Part shown: one piece after another, positions 1 through 6,041 of the stretch | Position numbering within the stretch: the stretch's first letter is position 1 | Layout: each line of letters begins with the position of its first letter | Assembly: GCA_946481475.1 (NCBI GenBank) | Contig: CAMLOB010000166.1 | Location: 1-7,739, forward strand | DNA length: 7,739 nucleotides | Direction of reading: 5' to 3' | Origin: an uncultured Chlorobiota bacterium | GTDB lineage: Bacteria; Bacteroidota; Kapaibacteriia; OLB7 | Position numbers and translations under genes: made by a program | The notes under the pieces: model-generated | Told to the model about the DNA's origin: nothing | The model's database searches: none | What the model saw: the letters and a program-made list of their open reading frames with translations, nothing else

Positions 1-610
1 TCCCCCGCGCCAGGTCATCCCCGCCATTCCCGAGCAGCTTCCGCTGCGCCACGCTCACCTCTGACCAGACTTCGCTCTGGTTTTTCGACTTCCTGACGGC
101 CAGGCGGAGTGCGTTCGAGGTGACCATGGTTTCCGAGCCGCTGAACTCCCGATCGTTCTCCTCCCCCCGCTTCGACCAGCGTCCCCGCTCCACGCAGAAG
201 GAGGCGATGGGCACCTTGCCGGAATTCGGCGCCAGCGTCAGATCGACGCCGAGCGTCCTGTCCTGCCGTCCCCCCTTGACGATTTCACCGGCCTGGATGA
301 AGACCTCATGGTCGGGAGAAAGGTTCTCGATGGCCAGTTCATTGACCGTTCCGGTCTCGTAGACCTTTACCAGGTTACGCTCCATCGCCTCTTCAAGGGT
401 CAGGAACGGTATCGTGTGGGGCGTGCTCTCGCCGTGGATCAGAAAGATGGTGAGGGAACCGTGGTGGTAGGGACCGGAGATTTCGTATTCGCCGACCCGC
501 GATCTGTTCTGGGCATCGGCGACGATGACGAAGATCATCAGGAAAAGGAGCGAGGCGAACGCCGTCGCAATCGAACGACTGACGTGTAGAGAATGGGTTC
601 TTCCGTTCAT
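1..610 (-). CDS. Secreted ARPP-1 (DUF6569) family protein, C-terminus cut by window edge
   Basis: The reverse strand is open from an ATG at 610-608 to the left edge, giving 203 codons with no stop, so the C-terminus is missing. Residues 1-33 form a signal peptide: Arg/His-rich start, hydrophobic core ALLFLMIFVIV-like, probable cleavage after Ala-Asp-Ala33. The mature part carries the hallmarks I associate with the ARPP-1/DUF6569 family. These are 'LTLEEAMERNLVKVYETG' at about 70-87, 'NELAIENLS' at 90-98, 'IQAGEIVKGGRQDRTLGVDL' at about 105-124, and 'KVPIASFCVERGRWSKRG' at 132-149. No catalytic function is established for the family to my knowledge. The signal peptide here points to action outside the cytoplasm. 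A GAGG (617-620, reverse strand) six bases before the ATG supports this start. The gene diverges from the beta-barrel genes at 840-2344. The family call is strong; the role is unknown. Confidence 0.86.
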   Translation of the reverse strand, partial: MNGRTHSLHVSRSIATAFASLLFLMIFVIVADAQNRSRVGEYEISGPYHHGSLTIFLIHGESTPHTIPFLTLEEAMERNLVKVYETGTVNELAIENLSPDHEVFIQAGEIVKGGRQDRTLGVDLTLAPNSGKVPIASFCVERGRWSKRGEENDREFSGSETMVTSNALRLAVRKSKNQSEVWSEVSVAQRKLLGNGGDDLARG

Positions 611-839
611 GGCAGACCTCAGGAATTCCGTGATGGTGTCTGTGGCTTCTGAATTGACGATCCGTTTTCAGGTACGGAACGGGGGCAGGACGCACCGTAA
701 CCGTTGTGTGACACGGTGTATGCGGGTCGACTTCGGTGGGGAGGGATGGAACGGCTTTCTTAGTTTTGTCGGGGTGTGGGGGCCACTTTCCCCCCGGAAT
801 CCTCAATCATTGTGTTCCGGCTCTCTTTTATATTTTCCG
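611..839. promoter_or_regulatory. Divergent intergenic region between ARPP-1 gene and beta-barrel gene
   Basis: This 229-bp stretch must hold the promoter for the leftward ARPP-1 gene and the one for the rightward beta-barrel genes, since nothing else lies between them. Visible structure is limited. There is a nested dyad at 693-718 (CACCGT...ACGGTG arms enclosing GTGTGACAC at 706-714). There is also an inverted repeat CCGGAA (794-799) / TTCCGG (815-820). An AT-rich TATATTTT at 829-836 is the only convincing low-GC patch. It could be a -10/-7 type element for the rightward gene, which would favour the downstream Met at 873. No good -35 hexamer is evident for either direction. Confidence 0.35.
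617..620 (-). promoter_or_regulatory. Shine-Dalgarno GAGG of the ARPP-1 gene
   Basis: On the reverse strand TGAGG lies six bases before the ATG at 610-608. It is the best ribosome binding site in the window and fixes the start of the leftward gene. Most rightward genes here have no comparable site. Confidence 0.55.
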
Positions 840-1547
840 ATGTCAATCCGCCGTTCATTATTCCGGTTGTTTATGAAGAGTCTGCTTGTCGGGTTTGTTG
901 GTCTTCTGCTGTTCGGACATGTCGCCTCGGCGCAGTCGGGCGATAACGGGAGCGATTCCGCTGACGTGTGGGACAGCATCGACGTGACCGAGCCGGAGCT
1001 GGCTCCCGGTCCCGGAGGCTTCGGCGTCTACGGCGGACCGATCTTCGAATACTCCACGCTGAAATCGACCGAACTGGACCCGGATCTGGACTATACGCTT
1101 TTTCTCTCCGGAGGAACCGGCTACATCATCATTGCAAACTGGCTGATCGGCGGGGGAGGAGCCGGCATAACGGCCGACAATCCGAACGAACGTTACGACC
1201 GGTTCACAATGGCGTACGGCGGTTTCCTGACCGGCTACGACCGCTATCTTGTCGACAAACTTTCCGGACGGCTCTCGTTTATGGTCGGCGGAGGTGAGAT
1301 CGAGATGATCAAGAAGCATCCGCTGATTCCGAATCAGGGAGACCGGGAATTTCTGGAGAGATTCCGTCAGGAGAGTTTCTTTCTCCTGCGGGGAGAGGCC
1401 AGTCTCGGCTACAAGATCCTTCCCTTCCTCGACATCCGGGCGGCGGCCGCCTACTGGTATCCGATGGGGGGAGAAAACGTTGCTGACCTGCGCCAGCTCA
1501 CCTTCGGTCTCCATCTGATGTTCGGATTCAGAAACAACATCATGTAA
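840..1547 (+). CDS. Exported small outer-membrane beta-barrel-like protein, paralog A
   Basis: I do not recognise a named family. The protein is 235 aa from ATG 840, or 224 aa from ATG 873. Both starts keep a signal peptide (Arg4-Arg5, hydrophobic core about 15-28, cleavage after Ala-Ser-Ala31). The 873 start gives a classic 20-residue leader, and a TATATTTT patch at 829-836 would put transcription initiation upstream of it, so 873 may be the true start. The mature N-terminus is Asp/Ser-rich and probably flexible. The rest alternates hydrophobic, glycine and aromatic residues, ending near 'LTFGLHLMFGF', as expected of amphipathic beta-strands in an 8-strand-size barrel. It aligns along most of its length with the next gene: 'STLKSTELDPDLD' with 'SDLKPSTLDPELE'-type, YDRF...GGFLTGYDRYL with YDEF...GGIIGYDHSL, and GDREFLERFRQESF with GGREVLERVWEDESF. 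A periplasmic rather than membrane location is possible. Confidence 0.8.
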   Translation: MSIRRSLFRLFMKSLLVGFVGLLLFGHVASAQSGDNGSDSADVWDSIDVTEPELAPGPGGFGVYGGPIFEYSTLKSTELDPDLDYTLFLSGGTGYIIIANWLIGGGGAGITADNPNERYDRFTMAYGGFLTGYDRYLVDKLSGRLSFMVGGGEIEMIKKHPLIPNQGDREFLERFRQESFFLLRGEASLGYKILPFLDIRAAAAYWYPMGGENVADLRQLTFGLHLMFGFRNNIM

Positions 1548-1589
1548 GGGTGCAAATCGTAGAGCGTTCTGCCGGACAACCTTTTCCGG

Positions 1590-1595
1590 TATACT
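1590..1595 (+). promoter_or_regulatory. Possible -10 element before the second beta-barrel gene
   Basis: TATACT sits 56 bases before the ATG at 1652 and matches a sigma-70-type -10 in five of six positions. No recognisable -35 lies 16-18 bases upstream, so this is a weak call. The 104-bp gap (1548-1651) also contains CCGGA (1572-1576) facing TCCGG (1585-1589) directly upstream. The two beta-barrel genes could equally be transcribed together. Confidence 0.2.
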
Positions 1596-1651
1596 GCGGA
1601 ACAATCGGATAGCGTTGAACAATCTCTCAGAAACCAGACTTCAGAAATCAG

Positions 1652-2344
1652 ATGACGACGGCACGGCTTGCATCTCTCGCGACACTCGCTTTTCTTCTCC
1701 TCCTTCTCCTTCCCGCTCTGCAGCTTCGGGCACAGGAGACCGGTGAAGAAGAGGAAGAGATTGAGGAATTCGACTTCAGCATGAAGCCCCGGTTCAGCAA
1801 ACCGAGCAACGGAGTCGGCATCGGGCTCGGGTTCGGACTGACCGATCTGAAACCCTCGACGCTCGATCCGGAACTTGAGGGCGATCTGATTCCGACCAGT
1901 CTGGACGTCTACGTCATCAGTAGCGGTCTGCTGATCGGCGGCTCGTGGACAACCTCCACGCTCTATGATGCTCCGGCAAATTATGACGAGTTCGATTTCA
2001 GCTATGCGGGGGGAATCATCGGCTACGATCACAGTCTCTTCTACGGAAGGATGACCCTGCGCGCAAGTATCTTTCTCGGCAGCATGGACGTCACACTCGT
2101 CAAGACGCGGCCCGATCTGACGGCCGACACGCTGCTGAATCCGGGAGGACGGGAAGTGCTGGAACGGGTCTGGGAAGACGAGTCCTTCATGCTCCGCCCC
2201 TCCCTCGGCATCGGATGGGCACCGATCGATTTCTTTCAACTCCGGGCCGAGATCGGTCTGCTCTATCCGACCGGCGACGGACGGTGGGAAGACCTCCGCG
2301 AGCCGGTCTACAATTTCCAGTTTGTCTTCGGCTCGAATCGATAG
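1652..2344 (+). CDS. Exported small outer-membrane beta-barrel-like protein, paralog B
   Basis: This 230-aa protein has a strong signal peptide: Arg5, then a run of leucines at 15-20, with cleavage after Leu-Arg-Ala27. A very acidic stretch follows (Glu32-Glu36, Glu38-Glu39). The rest is a glycine/aromatic-rich, strand-like body ending in 'YNFQFVFGSNR'. It is clearly homologous to the preceding gene product. Shared landmarks are the TLDPEL segment, the YDEF/YDRF turn, the GYDHSL/GYDRYL segment, GGREVLER, and the 'LYPTGDGRWEDLRE' / 'WYPMGGENVADLRQ' region before the last strand. The upstream gap is 104 bp and no Shine-Dalgarno is visible before the ATG. Most likely an outer-membrane barrel or periplasmic barrel-like protein made by tandem duplication. 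No enzymatic motif is visible and no function is assigned. Confidence 0.82.
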   Translation: MTTARLASLATLAFLLLLLLPALQLRAQETGEEEEEIEEFDFSMKPRFSKPSNGVGIGLGFGLTDLKPSTLDPELEGDLIPTSLDVYVISSGLLIGGSWTTSTLYDAPANYDEFDFSYAGGIIGYDHSLFYGRMTLRASIFLGSMDVTLVKTRPDLTADTLLNPGGREVLERVWEDESFMLRPSLGIGWAPIDFFQLRAEIGLLYPTGDGRWEDLREPVYNFQFVFGSNR

Positions 2345-2547
2345 AGGAAGATCCTGCAGGCGGCACCGGCTCTACATACTCCGGCGTAGTTTCCCGTATC
2401 GTTCCCCCTGCCTCCTGCACTTCCTCCGTATATCCCCCCCCCGTACGTGTTTAAACCGGGTTGAAATCCGTCCGTTCCAACGGCTCGTTTCCATACGGGG
2501 ACCGGCACAGGTTCCCGATCTTCACAATCATACAGTAACGCACGACA
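2345..2547. other. Intergenic leader of the lipoprotein gene with poly-C tract and palindromes
   Basis: This 203-bp gap has no open gene with coding character. It contains a run of nine C (2434-2442), a CGTACG palindrome (2442-2447), an eight-base palindrome GTTTAAAC (2449-2456), and a short dyad CCGTT-CC-AACGG (2472-2483). TTGAAA at 2461-2466 resembles a -35 box but has no matching -10 at normal spacing. No terminator follows the preceding stop. Confidence 0.3.
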
Positions 2548-3237
2548 ATGAAAACGCTCAACATTCTGCTGTTCGGACTTGCAGCCGTGCTTCTTGCAAG
2601 CTGCGGTCACACGAACAACCTGGCTCAATACGACGTCACCGGCAAGACCGCTCTTTTTCGCTCCTGGTCATCAACATCCGGTTCATCCACAACGGTCGTC
2701 GACAGTCCGGACGACGAAAGCATCATCGCCGACATCGCCGCAATCGTCGGCAGCGGCGTGATGAGCGATCAGGCACAGAAGAAACTCCGTCGTGCCATCG
2801 ACACCGACTCGATCGCCGCAGCGGTGGCGCAGGGGATGTGGCAATCGACAAGTGACTATCTGGGTATCCGCGAGGTAGAGAGCATGGCCGACGATCCCGA
2901 CTTCATCGTGGAGACCGAGCTGACCGAATTCAAACTGATCTCGAATTCGAGCGGAATGAACGCCCGGGTCTGCGCAAAATCCCGCATCGTCGACCGCCGG
3001 TCCGGCGGTCTGGTCTGGGAGAACTCCGAAGCCCACACGATCAACGTATCGAACACCTTCCCGGCCATCTTCGGTCCGGACGCTGTCCGCTCCGGCGCCA
3101 GCGTCTTCAACGCCGTTCAGCTTCTGAACATGGAGGAAGAGGACATCCGGAAGGTCATCAACGAGGCGGCCCGACAGTCGGGGCGCGAAATCGGCGAGAC
3201 GTTGCGCAAGGACGTGGCGAAGATGCACAACCGGTAG
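2548..3237 (+). CDS. Putative lipoprotein of unknown function
   Basis: This 229-aa protein begins with a lipoprotein signal: Lys2, hydrophobic core 4-16, lipobox Leu16-Ala17-Ser18-Cys19. Cys19 is therefore the expected lipidation site. A Ser/Thr-rich linker (about 39-51) follows, then a mixed alpha/beta domain. The segment 'PDFIVETELTEFKLIS' and 'RIVDRRSGGLVWENSEAH' resembles the strand pattern of small periplasmic lipoproteins of the LpoB/CsgG/GNA1162 kind ('D..sG.lvW'). This is a resemblance of style only, not a family assignment. The C-terminal 60 residues are helical and charged, ending with Lys-Met-His-Asn-Arg. No ribosome binding site is evident. It is followed by a strong terminator, so it closes the rightward envelope block. 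The Ser/Thr linker uses TCA and ACA codons that its neighbours avoid. Confidence 0.85.
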   Translation: MKTLNILLFGLAAVLLASCGHTNNLAQYDVTGKTALFRSWSSTSGSSTTVVDSPDDESIIADIAAIVGSGVMSDQAQKKLRRAIDTDSIAAAVAQGMWQSTSDYLGIREVESMADDPDFIVETELTEFKLISNSSGMNARVCAKSRIVDRRSGGLVWENSEAHTINVSNTFPAIFGPDAVRSGASVFNAVQLLNMEEEDIRKVINEAARQSGREIGETLRKDVAKMHNR

Positions 3238-3272
3238 GTGGTATCGGCGATATCGACCCTCTTCTCCCGGAA

Positions 3273-3309
3273 GGGACCGAACGGCTGCAGCCGTCGGTCC
3301 CGTTTTTTT
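3273..3309 (+). terminator. Rho-independent terminator after the lipoprotein gene
   Basis: GGGACCGA (3273-3280), one bulged A, then CGG pair with CCG-TCGGTCCC (3291-3301) around a CTGCAG loop (3285-3290). The sequence then runs G followed by seven T (3303-3309). The stem is eleven pairs and GC-rich, with a proper U-tract, starting 36 bases after the lipoprotein stop at 3237. It should end transcription of the envelope block and separate it from the radical SAM cluster. Confidence 0.92.
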
Positions 3310-3447
3310 CGCTCTGCTTTTCTTTTCTTTCGTATCCTTTTCTTCTCACCCTCCACTCCGGAATTTTCTCCCGGGCGAAACCTCCGCCGCTTCGCCGTGT
3401 TCCGCTTGACGTACAAGACGGATCCTGAGAGACCGAACAGAGCCGAC
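3310..3447 (+). promoter_or_regulatory. Leader of the radical SAM cluster, presumed promoter region
   Basis: Because a strong terminator lies just upstream, the promoter for the radical SAM cluster should fall in these 138 bases. The first half is a pyrimidine-rich T/C tract (about 3310-3358). TTGACG at 3406-3411 is a good -35-like hexamer, but the expected -10 window (about 3428-3434) reads GAGACC-like and is not convincing. The reading frame of the downstream gene stays open back to 3238, but the translated leader has no protein-like character. Confidence 0.3.
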
Positions 3448-4863
3448 ATGAAACGACACCGGATACTTCTCTACAATCCACGCTCCGATTTCTACACAAT
3501 GCCTCTCGGCCTTCTGGCCGTGGCATCTGCTCTTGATCCGGAGGAATACGACGTGGAGATCATCGACGGTCGGCTTGAGAAGAACCCCCTGGACAGGCTT
3601 CTGCAACGGGCCGACGGTGCCCTCTGTCTGGGAATCACGGTGCTGACCGGCATGCCGATCCGCGACGCTCTGGCGATTTCGCGGGGGGTCAAGGAACGAT
3701 TTCCCGATCTTCCGATCATCTGGGGAGGATGGCATCCCTCTCTCTTCCCGCTGGAGACGCTTCGAGAGGAAAGTATCGACATCACCGTTCAGGCCCAGGG
3801 AGAGATCACCTTCAATGAACTTGTCGCTCGTCTGGCCGGCCGGCAGGGTCTGGAGGGGGTCAGCGGCATCGCCTGGAAGAATAACGGGAAACCGGTACGG
3901 AATCCTCCCCGTCCGATGACCCCCATGAACGAGCTTCCGCCGATGAACTACGATCTGATCCCGATCGAACGATACTACGGATTGAAGAAGAGGAAACAGT
4001 TCGATTATATCTCTTCGACCGGCTGCTTCTTTCGCTGCGCTTTCTGCGCCGATCCGTTCGTCTTCAAGCGGCAATGGACCGGCATCGATCCGATCCGGAT
4101 CGTCGATGAGCTGGAGGCGTTGTGGCGGGAACACCGTTTCGACGAGGTCGCCTTTCAGGACGAGACCTTTTTCACCTATCGCAAGCGGGTGACGGAGATG
4201 ACGCGGGAGTTGATCCGGCGGGAGCTTCCTTTCAGGTGGACCGGAACGATGCGGGCCGATCAGGGATCGCGCATGAGCGAAGAGGAGTGGGAGTTGTGTG
4301 CCCGATCCGGCGTCCGGTGGCTGCTGATCGGCGTGGAGGCCGGATCGCAGGAGATGCTCGACTGGATGCAGAAAGACATCACACTCGAACAGGTCTTCCA
4401 CTGCGCGAACATGTGCATCCGCTACGGCATCGACGCCCGGTTCCCGATCATCGTCGGGTTTCCGGGAGAGACCGAGGAGAGCATCCGGGCCTCGCTCGAC
4501 GTGGCGAAGCAACTTCGGGGGATGCATCCCGGTTTCGAAACGAACATCTTCTACTTCAAACCCTATCCCGGCTCCCGGATTACCGACGAAGCGGTACGCG
4601 GGGGATATCAGCTCCCGACACAACTTGAAGAGTGGGCGGATTTCGATTTCGTCGAGGGTTCGTCCGGACCGTGGGTCAGCAGGGAACGTTACCGTTACAT
4701 CGAGCGTTTCAAGTTCTACAACAAATTCGCCTGGGGCTATCACGGAGGATTGCGCAAGCCGTTGCAGTGGCTCAGCCGCGCACGCTGCAATCGGGATTTC
4801 TACCGTTTCCCCATCGAGAAGCGGATCATCGAGATTCTCCGCCCCCAGGCAAGCAACTCCTGA
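3448..4863 (+). CDS. B12-binding domain radical SAM protein (first of cluster)
   Basis: This 471-aa protein has the class B (cobalamin-dependent) radical SAM layout. Residues 1-150 form a Rossmann-like B12-binding domain: 'ILLYNPRSDFYTMPLGLLAV' at the start, 'GGWHPSLFP' at about 93-101, and Gly118-Glu119 in place of the usual GEGE-type end. The radical SAM domain carries Cys193-x3-Cys197-x2-Cys200 for the 4Fe-4S cluster. Downstream SAM/barrel motifs are 'GVEAGSQEML' (295-304), 'IVGFPGETEESI' (about 335-346) and 'YFKPYPGSRITDE'. No DxHxxG lower-ligand motif is seen, which is common in this class. The family does methyl transfer, rearrangement or cyclisation on diverse substrates; none can be assigned here. 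I chose ATG 3448 because the B12 domain starts right there, although the frame is open back to 3238. The Shine-Dalgarno is weak. A 209-bp gap separates it from the next gene. Confidence 0.93.
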   Translation: MKRHRILLYNPRSDFYTMPLGLLAVASALDPEEYDVEIIDGRLEKNPLDRLLQRADGALCLGITVLTGMPIRDALAISRGVKERFPDLPIIWGGWHPSLFPLETLREESIDITVQAQGEITFNELVARLAGRQGLEGVSGIAWKNNGKPVRNPPRPMTPMNELPPMNYDLIPIERYYGLKKRKQFDYISSTGCFFRCAFCADPFVFKRQWTGIDPIRIVDELEALWREHRFDEVAFQDETFFTYRKRVTEMTRELIRRELPFRWTGTMRADQGSRMSEEEWELCARSGVRWLLIGVEAGSQEMLDWMQKDITLEQVFHCANMCIRYGIDARFPIIVGFPGETEESIRASLDVAKQLRGMHPGFETNIFYFKPYPGSRITDEAVRGGYQLPTQLEEWADFDFVEGSSGPWVSRERYRYIERFKFYNKFAWGYHGGLRKPLQWLSRARCNRDFYRFPIEKRIIEILRPQASNS

Positions 4864-5072
4864 TCCCGATACATTCCTCACCCTCAGCACCCCCTGTATC
4901 TTTTCCACCTCTACCCGTGTTACAGAGAGCAGGTTGTTCGGAGAGAGATACGCACCATCGAAACAGCTCGGAAAACGGAACCGACGCCTCTGCACGGACA
5001 GGAAACCGGATCGGAGCGAAAAAAGGCGCCGGGTGAACGTCTGAATCAACCACCGATAAACACAGGCAGACA
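4864..5072. other. 209-bp gap between first radical SAM gene and nucleotidyltransferase gene
   Basis: I see no coding sequence of credible character and no terminator hairpin here. A weak promoter candidate is GTGAAC (5033-5038), a 16-base spacer, and GATAAA (5055-5060). It would put the transcript start only a few bases before the TTG at 5073. The gap is long for an otherwise tight cluster, so a separate promoter for the downstream genes is plausible but not shown. Confidence 0.25.
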
Positions 5073-6041
5073 TTGATTATTCTTGATACAAGGATTACCG
5101 ACAGACCGGTAGAGGAACTGGCCGCCGATCTGCGTCGTTGCATCCTGCGCACGCTTCTGTACTACGATCTGTTCGATTATCCGCTGACCGCAAGGGAAAT
5201 CTGTCTCTTTCTGGAATCCGGAGACTACGGGCTGGAAGAGATCGAGGCGGAACTGGAGGAGCTGGCGGCCGAGGAGATTCTCGGATCGAAGCGGGGCTAC
5301 TGGTTTCTGGGAGATCAGAACGCCCAGATCGTCGACAAGCGGCTCCGGATGGAGGAGGACGGCAGGCGGATGTGGAGGATCGCCAGACGCATGGCAAGAC
5401 TGATGCGCCTGACCCCGTATGTCCGCGGCGTCTTCATCTCCGGACAGCTCTCGCGCTACATCGCCGACCAGAAGAGCGACATCGATTACTTCATCGTTAC
5501 CGAACCGGGACGCCTCTGGATCGTCCGCACCCTCTTCGTCCTCTTTCGCCGGACGGTGCTGCTGAACAACCGGAAGTATTTCTGCACCAACTACTACGTC
5601 ACCTCCGACAATCTGGAGATACGGGAGCGGAACATCTACGCCGCCTGCGAGACCGCATCGCTGAAACCTCTCTGGAACCAGGGGATGTTCAACCGTTTTG
5701 CCCGGGAGAATCAGGAATGGCTTCGTCGCTTCTATCCCGAATTCGACTACAGACTCGTGGAACGTCGCGAGGGGATCATTGAGAAGCGATCGGCGGTGCA
5801 GCGATGGATCGAGAAGCTGGTTCCGCAACGCATCGCCGAACGGCTTGACGCCCGGCTGATGGAGTCGACGCAACGTTTCTGGCTGAAGAAATTTCCCGAT
5901 CACGACGCGAACTTTTACCGGACCGCCCTGCGCTGCGCTCCGAACGAATCCCGTGCCCACCCGGACGATCTCTCCGCCGAAGTGCTTCGCCGCTATCGGG
6001 CATCGCTGAAACGATACGGGATAACCGACGGGAATGACTGA
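5073..6041 (+). CDS. Winged-helix plus nucleotidyltransferase-fold protein
   Basis: The protein is 322 aa. Residues about 20-80 look like a winged helix: 'LLYYDLFDYPLTAREICLFL' followed by an acidic helix and the wing 'GSKRGYWFLGDQN'. A DNA polymerase beta-type nucleotidyltransferase core follows. 'GVFISGQLSRYIA' (119-131) has Ser123-Gly124 in the GS position, and Ser135-Asp136-Ile137-Asp138 is the metal-binding DxD. The next landmarks are 'PGRLWIVR', 'FCTNYYVTSDNLEIRERNIY' and 'LKPLWNQGMFNRF'. I recall this architecture in uncharacterised nucleotidyltransferase-domain proteins of many bacteria. The substrate is unknown and a third catalytic carboxylate is not obvious. The start is TTG 5073: no in-frame ATG or GTG lies between the upstream stop (5034-5036) and the winged helix, and AGG (5064-5066) sits six bases before it. 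It overlaps the next gene by 8 bp, so the two are translationally coupled. Confidence 0.88.
   Translation: MIILDTRITDRPVEELAADLRRCILRTLLYYDLFDYPLTAREICLFLESGDYGLEEIEAELEELAAEEILGSKRGYWFLGDQNAQIVDKRLRMEEDGRRMWRIARRMARLMRLTPYVRGVFISGQLSRYIADQKSDIDYFIVTEPGRLWIVRTLFVLFRRTVLLNNRKYFCTNYYVTSDNLEIRERNIYAACETASLKPLWNQGMFNRFARENQEWLRRFYPEFDYRLVERREGIIEKRSAVQRWIEKLVPQRIAERLDARLMESTQRFWLKKFPDHDANFYRTALRCAPNESRAHPDDLSAEVLRRYRASLKRYGITDGND

Noticed and set aside
64..85. Terminator-like hairpin ACCAGA-CTTCGC-TCTGGT followed by T's on the forward strand
   Set aside because: It lies within the coding sequence of the leftward ARPP-1 gene and is explained by its codons. The stem is only six pairs, and no rightward transcript is known to end there.
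393..806. Reverse-strand frame of 137 codons overlapping the start of the ARPP-1 gene
   Set aside because: A different frame on the same strand, from 610 leftwards, gives a signal peptide and the ARPP-1 conserved blocks. This one gives an Arg/His/Pro-rich chain without motifs.
525..839. N-terminal extension of the first barrel gene back to an ATG at 525
   Set aside because: It would overlap the ARPP-1 gene and place the clear signal peptide in the middle of the protein. The starts at 840 or 873 put it at the N-terminus.
2215..2454. Small forward frame overlapping the end of the second barrel gene
   Set aside because: It is a shifted-frame translation with Arg/Pro/Ser-rich composition, no ribosome site and no motif. 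The overlapping barrel frame explains the sequence.
3346..5073. 575-codon reverse-strand reading frame opposite the first radical SAM gene
   Set aside because: It is in exact codon register with the sense gene and is open only because the sense gene lacks TTA, CTA and TCA. Its translation has no domain motifs, while the sense strand has a full radical SAM signature.
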